From Actinoplanes lutulentus (GTDB lineage: Bacteria > Actinomycetota > Actinomycetes > Mycobacteriales > Micromonosporaceae), in NCBI RefSeq assembly GCF_003259845.1, contig NZ_QLMJ01000030.1, positions 38,441-102,440 of the forward strand: a DNA stretch of 64,000 nucleotides. The letters are read 5' to 3'. Both the position numbers and the translations under genes were made by a program. The notes beneath the pieces were generated by a model, which worked only from the letters and a program-made list of their open reading frames with translations, did no database searches and was not told the DNA's origin. Shown piece after piece: positions 1-8,762 of the stretch. Numbering within the stretch: position 1 is the stretch's first letter; each line of letters opens with the position of its first letter.

Positions 1-2
1 AA

Positions 3-197
3 GCGGTCGAACTTCTTGGAGGGCTTCCCCCGGGCCAGTACCAGATCATGTGCCTGCGGCAGGAGGGCCTCAAACCCCGGCATATCGCTAAACAGCTTGA
101 TATGCCCGGCTCGACGGTGAGATCCCAGCTACAGCATGCCCGCAGGAGGCTGACGAATGAGCTCCAAGCCTGGAAGGACAGTCGCCATGAAGGGTGA
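3..197 (+). CDS. RNA polymerase sigma factor, ECF-type, C-terminal part (5' end outside window)
   Basis: The reading frame is open from the left edge to a TGA at 195-197 and gives about 64 residues. The segment reading LPPGQYQIMCLRQEGLKPRH followed by IAKQLDMPGSTVRSQL and an Arg-rich HARRRL helix is a sigma-70 region 4 helix-turn-helix, which binds the -35 element. The frame overlaps the next gene by about 40 nt, as is common for a sigma factor coupled to its anti-sigma factor. Only region 4 is visible, so the subgroup cannot be assigned. Confidence 0.75.
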   Translation, partial: AVELLGGLPPGQYQIMCLRQEGLKPRHIAKQLDMPGSTVRSQLQHARRRLTNELQAWKDSRHEG

Positions 198-1182
198 GCT
201 GACTCCCGACGAACTCGACCTCCTTCACCTGGCCCAGGAGGAGGTTCTGTCCGGGGTGACGTTCGACGTCGAGGCCGGACTTGCCGACCTGCGGGAGCGG
301 GTGCTTCTGGCGGACGCCGCCGCGTCGTCGGGTGGGGTGAGGGCCGGGCTCGTAACGCGAGGGCGGTCCGCCCGGCTCAAGTTCGGGGTCTCGGGGTTCG
401 TTGCCGTGATCACGGCGCTTGCCGCCGGTGGCCTCGGGGTGGCGTCGATGCAGGCGGGGAGCGAAGTCCGGGAAGTGAGGGTGCCAGCCGTGCCAAGTGC
501 TCCGGGGCGGCCGTTGCCGGTCGTCTCGGCGTCCTCTCCTGCACCGAGGCCGAGCCCGAGTGCGCGAACCAGTGTGAGCGTGAGTTTCAGGACTGCGCCG
601 GGGCCGGCTGCCGGGTCGCCTTCGCACTCTGCCAGGCCCGCTCCCAAGCCCGCGGTTCCGATTCCGTCGCTGCCGCCGGTGCCCGCTCCCACCAATTTTC
701 CCAGCCTGCCGTCGACAGCCGGCTCGCCGGCGCCCTCGGAACCGGAACCGTTCCCGGTTCGCTATGCGGCGTACTCGCTGACGATGGCGCTCAGCGACGA
801 CCAGTCGCAGAGCATCGACCTGGAGGAGCCCCGCACGGTGGCGAGCGGCGACGGCGCTGTGGCGATCTCCGCGATTCCGGACACCACCGATCTGCTCCTC
901 GAGCCGACCGCCGACGTGCAGGCCGCGGCGATCGCCGCGGCCGTGATCATCCCGGACGTCGCCTCACCGGACGAGTGCGCCGCGGCGATCCGCGACGACT
1001 CCACCGGGGACGCGCCGCTGGAGTTGCGAGACGACCGTACCTATTGCCTGCTCACCCCAGTCCGCCCGGTCGGCGGCGAACCGGATCAGCAGACCCTGGT
1101 GCAGCTGACCATGGATCCGGCGAACGGCGATGCCGGCAAGGTCACCGTCCACCTGACCGCCTGGGACCTGGCCCCTGGTTGA
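157..1182 (+). CDS. putative membrane-bound anti-sigma-type protein with Pro/Ser-rich extracytoplasmic stalk
   Basis: A 341-residue protein whose start lies inside the sigma-factor frame. The ATG at 157 has an AGGAGG seven bases upstream; an ATG at 187 with GGAAGGA upstream is an alternative. A cytoplasmic N-terminus (about residues 1-73) precedes one transmembrane helix (about 74-97, FVAVITALAAGGLGVAS), then a Pro/Ser/Ala-rich linker (about 110-205), then a C-terminal domain with two cysteines. One membrane span, a small cytoplasmic head and overlap with a sigma gene fit an anti-sigma factor that holds the sigma factor at the membrane. No zinc-binding HxxxCxxC motif is visible, so the role is inferred from context and topology. 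Confidence 0.6.
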   Translation: MSSKPGRTVAMKGELTPDELDLLHLAQEEVLSGVTFDVEAGLADLRERVLLADAAASSGGVRAGLVTRGRSARLKFGVSGFVAVITALAAGGLGVASMQAGSEVREVRVPAVPSAPGRPLPVVSASSPAPRPSPSARTSVSVSFRTAPGPAAGSPSHSARPAPKPAVPIPSLPPVPAPTNFPSLPSTAGSPAPSEPEPFPVRYAAYSLTMALSDDQSQSIDLEEPRTVASGDGAVAISAIPDTTDLLLEPTADVQAAAIAAAVIIPDVASPDECAAAIRDDSTGDAPLELRDDRTYCLLTPVRPVGGEPDQQTLVQLTMDPANGDAGKVTVHLTAWDLAPG

Positions 1183-1187
1183 GCAGG

Positions 1188-2048
1188 TCAGGCCGCCTTG
1201 GCGAGGGCCTCGTACTCGTCGTCGGTCAGTTTGACGTCGGCGGCGGCGAGGTTCTCCTCGAGGTGGGTCACCGAGGATGTGCCCGGGATCGGGACCACCA
1301 CCGGGGAACGGCGGAGCAGCCATGCCAGGGCGAGCTGGCCGGTCGTCGTACCCGGGTGGGCCTGTGAGATCTGTTCCAAGGGGCCGCCGGGGCGAGCGAG
1401 CGTGCCGGCGTCGACCGGCGCCCAGGGGATGAAGGCGATGCCCTGGTCGGTGCAGTAGTCGAGGAGTTCCTCGGCCCGGCGGTCGCCCAGGTTGTAGCGG
1501 TTCTGCACCGAGGCGACCGGCACACCGGCGGCCTGTGCGGCCTTGACCTCCTCGACGTTCACCTCGGAGAGGCCGACCTGTTTCGCCAGGCCCTCGTCGA
1601 GGAAAGCCTTCAGAACCCCGAACTGCTCGTCACGCGGCACGAGCGGGTCGATGCGATGCAGCTGCCACAGGTCGATCTGCTCGACGCCGAGGCGGCGCAT
1701 CGACATGAGGATGGTCTGGCGCAGGTATTCGGGGCGGCCGACCGCTCGCCACTGGTTCGGGCCGTGCCGGGTGAAGCCGCCCTTTGTAGCGATCACGATG
1801 TCGCCGTACCCGCTGCCGTCGTGCAGAGCCTCGCGGATCAGGTCCTCGGACACGTCCGGCCCGTAGGAGTCGGCGGTGTCGATGAACGTGACACCGAGCT
1901 CGGCGGAGCGGCGCAGCACCCGGATCGCCTCGTCAGGTGACGCGGGCGGACCCCAGACGCCGGGCCCGGTGATCCGCATGGCGCCGTACCCCAGCCGGTG
2001 CACACTCTTGCCGCCCAGATCGATGGTGCCGCTGTTCGAGAGAGTCAT
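1188..2048 (-). CDS. aldo/keto reductase
   Basis: A 286-residue NADPH-dependent oxidoreductase of the aldo/keto reductase superfamily. The start is the ATG at 2048 (MTLSNSGTIDLGG). The frame stays open upstream to 2186, but that extension matches the tail of the neighbouring pseudogene. The catalytic tetrad can be placed: Asp and Tyr in DTADSYGP, Lys in IATKGG and His in LHRID. The C-terminus carries PIPGTSSVTHLEENLAA, the usual cofactor-binding segment. Length suits the YakC/AKR13-like group. Substrate is unknown. It converges on the putative anti-sigma gene with only 5 nt between the stops. Confidence 0.88.
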   Translation of the reverse strand: MTLSNSGTIDLGGKSVHRLGYGAMRITGPGVWGPPASPDEAIRVLRRSAELGVTFIDTADSYGPDVSEDLIREALHDGSGYGDIVIATKGGFTRHGPNQWRAVGRPEYLRQTILMSMRRLGVEQIDLWQLHRIDPLVPRDEQFGVLKAFLDEGLAKQVGLSEVNVEEVKAAQAAGVPVASVQNRYNLGDRRAEELLDYCTDQGIAFIPWAPVDAGTLARPGGPLEQISQAHPGTTTGQLALAWLLRRSPVVVPIPGTSSVTHLEENLAAADVKLTDDEYEALAKAA

Positions 2049-2099
2049 GTGTCCACATCTACCCCTCCGTGGCTCGTTCGTCCCCAGTATTTGAGCTGC

Positions 2100-3150
2100 C
2101 TCACGCTGGGAATAGAGCACGGCGCGTAGTCGCCGGGCCTCCTTCGTCAGCCGGCCGCCGGTCGGGCGTCCGGCGATCTCGTCCAACCCGGCGATCTCGT
2201 CGAGCCCGGCGATCGGATCGGCGGCCTTGAGATCGGCTGCGACCTGGGAACCGAGCTCCAGCAGATCCGGGAGCCCGCGTGGGGAGCGGCGAGCATCGGC
2301 AGCAGGGCTGATCCGCCGCGCCGGTCACGGTCGGCGAGTTCGGCGAACGACGACAGCGCCCACGCCGCCACGGCCTCCCGATGATGGGGCAGGGCCGCGG
2401 CCAGGACTGAGGGGCGGGGGCTCCAGTGATGGCTGTCATATCTCTGCACGGAGACGCGTTCCAGCGTGAAGAGCTGTTCCTCCACGCTGAGCCGGCCGGG
2501 CCGGGAGGGTTTGAGGCTGACGACGAGACGAGAGATCGACCCAGCCGCCCCGCGGGGCGGCAACCCTGGAACGGGATCGGCCACGACCTGAGCCGGCGTG
2601 TCGGTGCCCCACCGGCGAGCCAGGTTCGCTGCCTTCTCCCGCACGTCGAGCGCCGGGTGCTCGAACGCGACGGACAGCACCGTGCTCACCTCGCCCGCGC
2701 GGGACGGGTCTCGCCGGGCAACCGTTTCCAGCCAGGTCAACTGTTTCGTGACCAGGCCTCTTTCCGTGCGGAGCAGCACCAGCGAACTGGCCTCGACGAG
2801 AAGCGACAGGTCGAGCAGCCCGGCCGTGTCGACGGCCCGCAGCGACTGCTGGGCCAGCCCGGCGATCCCGGGCGGCGCGCTCGGGAGCATCCGTGCGTAA
2901 TCACCCGCGAACGCCGCCATCTCCGCGGCCGAAGGCGACAGCAGGCCGTGCAAGACGGCGAATTCGCGCACCGCGGCCATCAGCGCGGCCACCAGTCCTC
3001 CGGGTGGATCGCTGCGAAGTGAGCGCGGAGGTCCTCGCCGAAGGTCAGTCGCTGCTGCTCGGAAGCTCCGGTGAGCAGGGCGGTGACCCCGGCGAGGTCG
3101 CCGAGACGGGCGCGCTCATCAAGCGCCGCCCAGGTAAGGCCGGTGGACAT
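2100..3150 (-). pseudogene. DUF6493-like protein, frameshifted and shortened
   Basis: Three reading frames together encode one recognisable protein. An ATG at 3150 opens a 56-residue frame (MSTGLTWAALDERARLGDLA) that stops near 2982. The next frame (from GTG 2992) continues as an alpha-helical protein with DLSLLVEASSLVLLRTERGL, GEVSTVLSVAFEHPALDVRE and a VEEQLFTLERVSVQRYDSHH segment. Near 2255-2275 the sensible continuation (GLPDLLELGSQVAADLKAAD, DEIAGLDEIAGRPTGG, LTKEARRLRAVL) moves to a third frame, which then reads without a stop into the aldo/keto reductase. The family assignment comes from memory of DUF6493 proteins, which are much longer, so an internal deletion is also likely. Sequencing errors could mimic the frameshifts. 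Confidence 0.55.
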
Positions 3151-3184
3151 GCCGGGAAACCTAGCGGCACCCTCCGACAGAAAA

Positions 3185-4021
3185 TCAGCGGATCAGCGCC
3201 GGCATAACCTCTTTCAGCATGGTGTGCCAGTCCGGCAGCGGGTCCACGCCGGTGCCTGCCCAGCCGTCATGACCCAGCACGCTGTACGCCGGACGACGCG
3301 CCGGCCGGGGGAACTTGTCGCTGGTCGTCGGGCGTACCCGGGTGGGGTCCAGACCTGAGAGTGCGAAAGCCGCCTGGGCCAGGCCGAACCAGGTTGTGGA
3401 GCCGGCGGCGGTGCCGTGATAGGCGCCGGGCGCGGCGCGACCGGCTGCCGCCGCGCGGGCGAGCGCGACCAGCTGCTGGGCGAGAGGGTACGACCAGGTG
3501 GGCGGGCCGACCTGATCGTCGACCACGTCGAGGGTCTCGCGATCGGCGGCGAGACGCAGCATGGTGCGCACGAAGTTCGGCCCGTGTTCGCCATAGAGCC
3601 ACGCGGTCCGCACGACGTAACCGCCGGCGTTGAGGACGGCTTTCTCCCCGACGGCCTTGCCGCGCCCGTAGGCGTTGATCGGCGCGTGCGGGGTGTCCTC
3701 GGCGATCGGCGAGGTCGCCGAACCGTCGAAGACATAATCCGTAGAAATGTGGATAAGTCGGCTTCCGAGTACGGAAGCCAGCCCGGCTACCGCATGACCG
3801 TTGACGGCCGTCGCGGACGATTCGGAAGTCTCCGCCGCGTCCACGTTCGTCCACGCCGCCGTGTTGATCACCACGTCAACGCCGTCAACAGCGGCACGCA
3901 CGGCGGATAAATCCGAAATATCCAACTCGGCACGGGTCAACGCCACGACATCCGACCCCGCCAGCACCGCGCGAAGATCAGAGCCGAGCATTCCACCCGC
4001 CCCCGTGATCAACCAGCGCAT
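3185..4021 (-). CDS. rfbD: dTDP-4-dehydrorhamnose reductase
   Basis: A 278-residue short-chain reductase that performs the last step of dTDP-L-rhamnose synthesis, reducing dTDP-4-keto-L-rhamnose with NAD(P)H. It begins MRWLITGAGGMLGSDL, with the Rossmann motif GAGGMLG, followed by NTAAWTNVDAAE, HISTDYVFDG and the catalytic YGRGKAVGE (YxxxK). The ATG at 4021 overlaps the stop of rfbB by one base (TGATG), so the two are translationally coupled. A few upstream in-frame codons lie inside rfbB and are unlikely to be used. Confidence 0.95.
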   Translation of the reverse strand: MRWLITGAGGMLGSDLRAVLAGSDVVALTRAELDISDLSAVRAAVDGVDVVINTAAWTNVDAAETSESSATAVNGHAVAGLASVLGSRLIHISTDYVFDGSATSPIAEDTPHAPINAYGRGKAVGEKAVLNAGGYVVRTAWLYGEHGPNFVRTMLRLAADRETLDVVDDQVGPPTWSYPLAQQLVALARAAAAGRAAPGAYHGTAAGSTTWFGLAQAAFALSGLDPTRVRPTTSDKFPRPARRPAYSVLGHDGWAGTGVDPLPDWHTMLKEVMPALIR

Positions 4022-4998
4022 CAGAGCGCGCTCCGCGCCTTGAGCGGCTCCCACCAGGCACGATTGTCGCGGAACCAGGCCACGGTGGCGGCCAGTCCTT
4101 CGTCGAGCGTGACCTGAGGCTCGTACCCAAGCTCTTTGTTGATCTTGTCAATCGAGAGTGAGTAGCGGCGGTCGTGGCCCTTGCGGTCCTCGACCGGGGT
4201 GACGCTGTCCCAGTCGGCGCCACAGGCCTCCAGGAGGCGGCCGGTGAGCTCCTTGTTCGACAGCTCGGTGCCGCCGCCGATGTTGTAGACCTCGCCGGCG
4301 CGGCCCTTCTCCAGGACCAGCTGGATGCCGCGGCAGTGATCGGACACGTGCAGCCAGTCACGGATGTTGCCGCCGTCGCCGTAGAGCGGCACCTTCTTGC
4401 CATCGAGAAGGTTTGTGACGAAGAGCGGGATGACCTTCTCCGGGAACTGGTAGTGCCCGTAGTTGTTGGAGCAGCGCGTGACGACCACGTCCATGCCGTG
4501 TGTCCGGTGCGCGGCGAGCGCCATCAGGTCCGAGGCGGCCTTGGAGGCGGCGTACGGAGAGTTCGGCGCGAGCGGCCACGTCTCGGTCCACGAGCCCTCG
4601 TCGATCGAGCCGTACACCTCGTCGGTGGAGACGTGCACGAACCGGCCGACGCCCGCGGCGCGGGCCGCGTCGAGCAGGATCTGAGTGCCGAGAACGTTCG
4701 TCGTGACGAACGGCACAGCGGAGTTGATGGATCGGTCGACATGTGATTCCGCGGCGAAATGCACTACCACGTCATGACCCGGAAGAAGGTCGCGCAACAG
4801 CTGTGAATCAGTTATGTCGCCCTGGACGAATTGAAGTCGGGGATCCGACACGGGGAGGTTTTCACGATTCCCCGAATAGGACAACAGATCCAGAACGGTC
4901 ACCGATGCGCCCACCGCACCCGCGAACTCGTCCTGCAAGAGGGCCCGGACGTAGGCCGATCCGATGAAGCCGGCACCACCGGTTACGAAAATCTGCAC
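4021..4998 (-). CDS. rfbB: dTDP-glucose 4,6-dehydratase
   Basis: A 325-residue extended SDR enzyme converting dTDP-D-glucose to dTDP-4-keto-6-deoxyglucose, the second step of dTDP-rhamnose synthesis. The start is a GTG at 4998 (VQIFVTGGAGFIGSAYVRAL). Motifs: GGAGFIGS for NAD binding, HFAAESHVDRS, STDEVYG with the active-site Thr-Asp-Glu, YAASKAASD (YxxxK) and RCSNNYGHYQFPEK. The frame stays open far upstream to 5880 on the minus strand, but that part is an antisense shadow of rfbA. It forms a two-gene unit with rfbD, divergent from rfbA. Confidence 0.96.
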   Translation of the reverse strand: MQIFVTGGAGFIGSAYVRALLQDEFAGAVGASVTVLDLLSYSGNRENLPVSDPRLQFVQGDITDSQLLRDLLPGHDVVVHFAAESHVDRSINSAVPFVTTNVLGTQILLDAARAAGVGRFVHVSTDEVYGSIDEGSWTETWPLAPNSPYAASKAASDLMALAAHRTHGMDVVVTRCSNNYGHYQFPEKVIPLFVTNLLDGKKVPLYGDGGNIRDWLHVSDHCRGIQLVLEKGRAGEVYNIGGGTELSNKELTGRLLEACGADWDSVTPVEDRKGHDRRYSLSIDKINKELGYEPQVTLDEGLAATVAWFRDNRAWWEPLKARSAL

Positions 4999-5043
4999 GG
5001 GTGGGGAGTGTAGACGCTGGCACCCACTGTTTAGGGTTCTCCG
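4999..5043. promoter_or_regulatory. 45-bp divergent promoter region between rfbB and rfbA
   Basis: The two rfb arms start 45 bp apart. On the plus strand TAGGGT (5032-5037) lies six bases before the rfbA GTG. On the minus strand TACACT (5012-5007) lies eight bases before the rfbB GTG. Both match the actinobacterial -10 pattern TAnnnT at a distance where transcription would start at or next to the start codon. Neither gene has a Shine-Dalgarno sequence, so both transcripts are probably leaderless. Confidence 0.5.
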
Positions 5044-5934
5044 GTGCGCGGAATTTTGCTGGCCGGAGGGACGGGCTCCCGTCTCTGGCCGATTACCAAG
5101 GCCATGTCCAAACAGCTTATGCCCATCTTCGACAAACCGATGATTTACTATCCGCTGACTACTCTGGTATCGGCGGGGATCCAGGAGATCCTCGTCATCA
5201 CGACACCGGAGGATCAGCCTCACTTTGAGCGACTGCTCGGTGACGGAAGCCAGTTCGGGCTCTCCCTGACCTACGCGCAGCAGCCCAAGCCGGACGGAAT
5301 CGCCCAGGCGTTCCGCATCGGGGCCGACTTCATCGGTGACGAGCCGGTCGCCCTGATCCTCGGCGACAACATCTTCCACGGGGTCGGGCTCGGGCGGCAG
5401 CTCGCCAAGTTCGGCCAGCCCGACGGTGGGCGCGTGTTCGCGTACCCGGTGGCCGACCCGGAGCGGTACGGCGTTGTCGAGTTCGACGAGACCGGCAAGG
5501 TGCTCTCGATCGAGGAGAAGCCGGAGAAGCCCAAGTCGACGTACGTGGTGCCCGGCCTCTACTTCTACGACGCGGACGTGGTCGAGATCGCCGCGAACCT
5601 GAAGCCCAGCGCGCGGGGCGAGCTGGAGATCACCGCGGTGAACGAGGAGTACCTGCGGCAGGGCCGGCTCGACGTGACTGTGCTGGACCGCGGGACGGCC
5701 TGGCTCGACACCGGCACGTTCCAGTCGATGGTCCAGGCCTCGGAGTACGTGCGGGTCATCGAGGAGCGCCAGGGCTTCAAGATCGGCTGCGTCGAGGAGG
5801 CGGCCTGGCGGCTCGGCTTCCTCTCCGACGACAAGCTGCGTGAGCTGGCGGAACCGCTGCTCAAGAGCGGTTACGGTCAATACCTGATCCGCCTGCTTGA
5901 GCAGGGTCGTCTGGAGCAGGGGGGACTGCTGTGA
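5044..5934 (+). CDS. rfbA: glucose-1-phosphate thymidylyltransferase
   Basis: A 296-residue nucleotidyltransferase that makes dTDP-glucose from glucose-1-phosphate and dTTP, the first step of the dTDP-rhamnose pathway. It starts at a GTG with MRGILLAGGTGSRLWPITKA, the nucleotide-binding signature GGxGxRL, and continues with SKQLMPIFDKPMIYYPL, LILGDNIFHG (metal-binding Asp), EKPEKPKS and RGTAWLDTGT. Length is standard for RmlA. It is followed by rfbC with a 4-nt GTGA overlap and preceded by a probable leaderless promoter. Confidence 0.96.
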   Translation: MRGILLAGGTGSRLWPITKAMSKQLMPIFDKPMIYYPLTTLVSAGIQEILVITTPEDQPHFERLLGDGSQFGLSLTYAQQPKPDGIAQAFRIGADFIGDEPVALILGDNIFHGVGLGRQLAKFGQPDGGRVFAYPVADPERYGVVEFDETGKVLSIEEKPEKPKSTYVVPGLYFYDADVVEIAANLKPSARGELEITAVNEEYLRQGRLDVTVLDRGTAWLDTGTFQSMVQASEYVRVIEERQGFKIGCVEEAAWRLGFLSDDKLRELAEPLLKSGYGQYLIRLLEQGRLEQGGLL

Positions 5935-6548
5935 AGATCCGTCCGCTGACCATCGAGGGCGCGTACGAGGTGACGCCCGTCCAGCACGGCGACGCCCGTG
6001 GCGCGTTCCTGGAGTGGTACCGCTTCGACCACCTGGCCGCGGCGATCGGCCACCCGCTCGATCTTGCTCAGGGCAACCTTTCGATCTCTGCGCGTGACGT
6101 GGTGCGGGGCATCCACTTCGCCGACGTCCCGCCGGGTCAGGCGAAGTATGTGACCTGCGTCAAAGGCGCAGTGCTCGACGTCATCGTCGACATCCGTGTG
6201 GGCTCGCCCACGTTCGGTTCCTGGGAGGCGGTCCGTCTCGACGACGAGGATCGCAAGGCCGTTTATCTCTCCGAGGGGCTCGGTCACGGCTTCTGCGCGC
6301 TGACCGAGGGCGCCACGGTGACGTACCTCTGCTCCAGCGAGTACCAGCCGGGCCGTGAGCACGGCATCGACCCGCTCGATCCCGAGCTGGGAATCGTCTG
6401 GCCTGCGGAAACACCTCTCCTGTCACCGAAGGACGCGCAGGCGCCGTCGCTCGCGGAGGCCCGGGATAAGGGGCTTTTGCCCCAATATCACGAGTGCGTT
6501 GACCACGTCGAAACCCTGCGTCGGAATCACTACAGCCGAACGTCCTAA
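5931..6548 (+). CDS. rfbC: dTDP-4-dehydrorhamnose 3,5-epimerase
   Basis: A 205-residue cupin-fold epimerase that converts dTDP-4-keto-6-deoxyglucose to its L-rhamno isomer, the third step of the pathway. Visible family features: GDARGAFLEWYR, QGNLSISARDVVRGIHFADV with the catalytic His, AKYVTCVKGAVLDVIVDIRV, EGLGHGFCAL and the Tyr-containing YLCSSEYQPGREHGIDPLDP. The GTG start overlaps the rfbA stop (GTGA), so the two are coupled. A strong terminator follows 11 nt after the stop. Confidence 0.95.
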   Translation: MKIRPLTIEGAYEVTPVQHGDARGAFLEWYRFDHLAAAIGHPLDLAQGNLSISARDVVRGIHFADVPPGQAKYVTCVKGAVLDVIVDIRVGSPTFGSWEAVRLDDEDRKAVYLSEGLGHGFCALTEGATVTYLCSSEYQPGREHGIDPLDPELGIVWPAETPLLSPKDAQAPSLAEARDKGLLPQYHECVDHVETLRRNHYSRTS

Positions 6549-6559
6549 GTGGCCGATTG

Positions 6560-6606
6560 ACCGCCCGTCCGCGGGGGTGCTAGCGATAGCCCCCGAGGGC
6601 GGTTTT
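6560..6606 (+). terminator. Rho-independent terminator after rfbC
   Basis: An outer stem pairs ACCGCCC (6560-6566) with GGGCGGT (6597-6603). An inner stem pairs GGGGGTGCTA with TAGCCCCC. The hairpin ends in TTTT. It closes the rfbA-rfbC transcript and separates it from the sugar transferase gene. Confidence 0.85.
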
Positions 6607-6871
6607 CGGAGGCGATGTGGGATGATCCAGTACGAGAGATGTGGATCGTCCGATTCGGACGCGTTGCACCGCTATGAGTTCCACCCTCATCCGATCCGGC
6701 ATTCTCGTCGAACGGAAAGATGTAGCGCGATCGAGCGCCGGTCAGCAGTCTGTCTGGTGTGTCTCGTGGGTTTCCGCCCAGGGAAGATTTCAGTCGGATG
6801 TCCGAATCTCCGGTATTTCTGTCATGCCAGGAGAAAACGGACGTAAGGTTGATCACAGTCGATACGGGGGC

Positions 6872-8374
6872 ATGAGCGTGCAAACAATCGAATCAGTGGA
6901 GACTATCGATCTCGCTGAGGCGGCCAGGCAGCTCAATTCCCGACCACGCGCGTCCGAGGCTCGTACCAGCTGGCAGAGCCGGTACGCGAAGCGGCTCTAC
7001 CTCATCGACCTGGTTGTCGGCCTCTGTGCCGCGTCCTGGGCGCTCGTTCTGCGTTTCGGTTCGACCGGCACCGAGTCATACATGCGCGACTATCTGCTCC
7101 TCACCGCGGTTTTGCCGCTGGCGTGGATCGCATGCCTCGCGGTGAACCGGGCCTATGAGCCGCGTCACCTATTCGTCGGCACCGACGAATACGCCCGCGT
7201 CTTCCGTTCCGGATTGGCGCTCACCGCCGGTATAGCCATAGTTTCCTTCTCGTTCGACCTTCGTTTCTCGCGCGGATACGTGATTATCGTGATCCCGCTC
7301 GCGATCGCGGTCGATATCTTCGCGCGGTACATCTTCCGGCAGATGCTCCACCGTTCCTGGGCCCGCGGCGAACGCCTGCACCGCGTCATTCTGGTCGGTC
7401 ACGAACGCGCTGTCGCCGACATGGCGCGCCGCCTTCGCCGCGAGCGTTACCACGGCCTCGGCGTGATCGGCGCGTGCCTTCCGCCGGGCGTCACCCGTAG
7501 CCGTTTCGTCGAGGGAATGCCGCCGATCTACGGCACTTTCGACGGCGTCGCGCTCGCGGTCACCCGCTCCGACGCGGACACCGTTGTCGTCCTCTCCTGC
7601 CCGGAGATCGACGGTCCCGCCCTGCGCCGCCTCGCCTGGCAGCTCGAACGCGACGAGATCGACCTGATCGTCGCGAGCACCCTGGTCGACGTCGCCGGCG
7701 ACCGCACCACGATCCGCCCCGTCGACGGCCTGCCGATGCTGCACGTCGAGCACCCGAAACTGAAGGGCAGCGGCCGCTGGGTCAAGTCCGCCTTCGACCG
7801 GATCGGCGCGTTCCTGCTGCTCACGATCATGTCGCCGGCGCTGCTGGTGCTCTCGCTGCTGGTCCGTTTCGGCAAGGGCGGCGAAGGCCCGGTCATCTTC
7901 CGCCAGGAACGCGTCGGCAAGGACGGCCTCCCGTTCGTGCTCTACAAATTCCGCACCATGGTCGTCAATGCCGAACAGCGCCTCCAGGAACTGCAGGAAC
8001 AGAACGAGACCGACGGCGAGCTCTTCAAGATGCGCAACGACCCGCGCATCACCCCGGTCGGCGCGATCCTGCGCAAATACTCCCTGGACGAACTCCCGCA
8101 GCTCATGAACGTCCTCAAGGGCGACATGTCCCTGGTCGGCCCCCGCCCGCCACTGGAGAAGGAAGTAGCCGGCTACCCCGCCGACATGCTCCGCCGCTTG
8201 GTGGTCAAACCCGGCCTCACCGGCCTCTGGCAGGTCTCCGGCCGCTCCGACCTCTCCTGGGAAGAATCGATCCGCCTCGACCTCACCTACGTCGAGAACT
8301 GGTCCCTCTCCATGGACCTGGCCATCCTCGCCCGCACGGTCAGCGCGGTCGTCCGCAGCTCAGGCGCCTACTAA
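6872..8374 (+). CDS. polyprenyl glycosylphosphotransferase (initiating sugar transferase, WbaP/CpsE type)
   Basis: A 500-residue inner-membrane enzyme expected to transfer a sugar-1-phosphate to undecaprenyl phosphate, the first step of repeat-unit assembly. The N-terminal half has four or five membrane spans (for example LYLIDLVVGLCAASWALVL and YVIIVIPLAIAVDIFARYI) followed by a nucleotide-binding-like region. The C-terminal catalytic domain starts with a reentrant helix (KSAFDRIGAFLLLTIMSPAL). It carries QERVGKDGLPFVLYKFRTM, KYSLDELPQLMNVLKGDMS, LVGPRPP and PGLTGLWQVSGRS, all hallmarks of this family. The ATG at 6872 (MSVQTIESVE) gives the usual length; the frame is open upstream to 6641. 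About 320 bp separate it from rfbC, enough for its own promoter. Confidence 0.93.
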   Translation: MSVQTIESVETIDLAEAARQLNSRPRASEARTSWQSRYAKRLYLIDLVVGLCAASWALVLRFGSTGTESYMRDYLLLTAVLPLAWIACLAVNRAYEPRHLFVGTDEYARVFRSGLALTAGIAIVSFSFDLRFSRGYVIIVIPLAIAVDIFARYIFRQMLHRSWARGERLHRVILVGHERAVADMARRLRRERYHGLGVIGACLPPGVTRSRFVEGMPPIYGTFDGVALAVTRSDADTVVVLSCPEIDGPALRRLAWQLERDEIDLIVASTLVDVAGDRTTIRPVDGLPMLHVEHPKLKGSGRWVKSAFDRIGAFLLLTIMSPALLVLSLLVRFGKGGEGPVIFRQERVGKDGLPFVLYKFRTMVVNAEQRLQELQEQNETDGELFKMRNDPRITPVGAILRKYSLDELPQLMNVLKGDMSLVGPRPPLEKEVAGYPADMLRRLVVKPGLTGLWQVSGRSDLSWEESIRLDLTYVENWSLSMDLAILARTVSAVVRSSGAY

Positions 8375-8636
8375 ATCCAGGCGCGCCCCTCACGCTCCCC
8401 TCTTGGGTACGCGTAACCGGGCCCCACAACCGCAGCCGACGCGCCCCCGAGAGTCCCGCGCGACCCCACCGCGCCGTCCCGGCCGCTACGCGCCCGCCGG
8501 CGCCCGCTGCACCCCCACCCACAGCCCACCCCAACTCCGCCGCCGGGCCATCCCCGGTCACCCCACACCCACCCAGTGCCGACGCAAGGCGTGCATGGGA
8601 CCTCAGTTCGACACGGGCGCCCGACTCCCCGCGTGT

Positions 8637-8675
8637 GTGTCGATTTGGGGTGCGGATTGGACCCGAAGTCGACAC
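8637..8675. repeat. 39-nt palindromic dispersed repeat, copy 1
   Basis: Outer arms GTGTCGA and TCGACAC flank TTTG and GAAG spacers around an inner GGGTGCG arm. In this copy the inner right arm is TGGACCC instead of CGCACCC, so the inner stem is imperfect. The same layout and exactly the same length recur at 49509, 51488 and 51549. Confidence 0.8.
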
Positions 8676-8762
8676 GCAGTGGGGTGGGCCCTGCCGGGCG
8701 CGATCTGATGGCGTTACGGCCTGGGCCCGCCACGACCCGGCGCCGGCCCGCGAAGCGATCCC

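Noticed and set aside
4999..5880. A long rfbB with an extra 290-residue N-terminus
   Set aside because: The upstream part is the antisense of rfbA, and RfbB proteins begin with the strand that follows the GTG at 4998.
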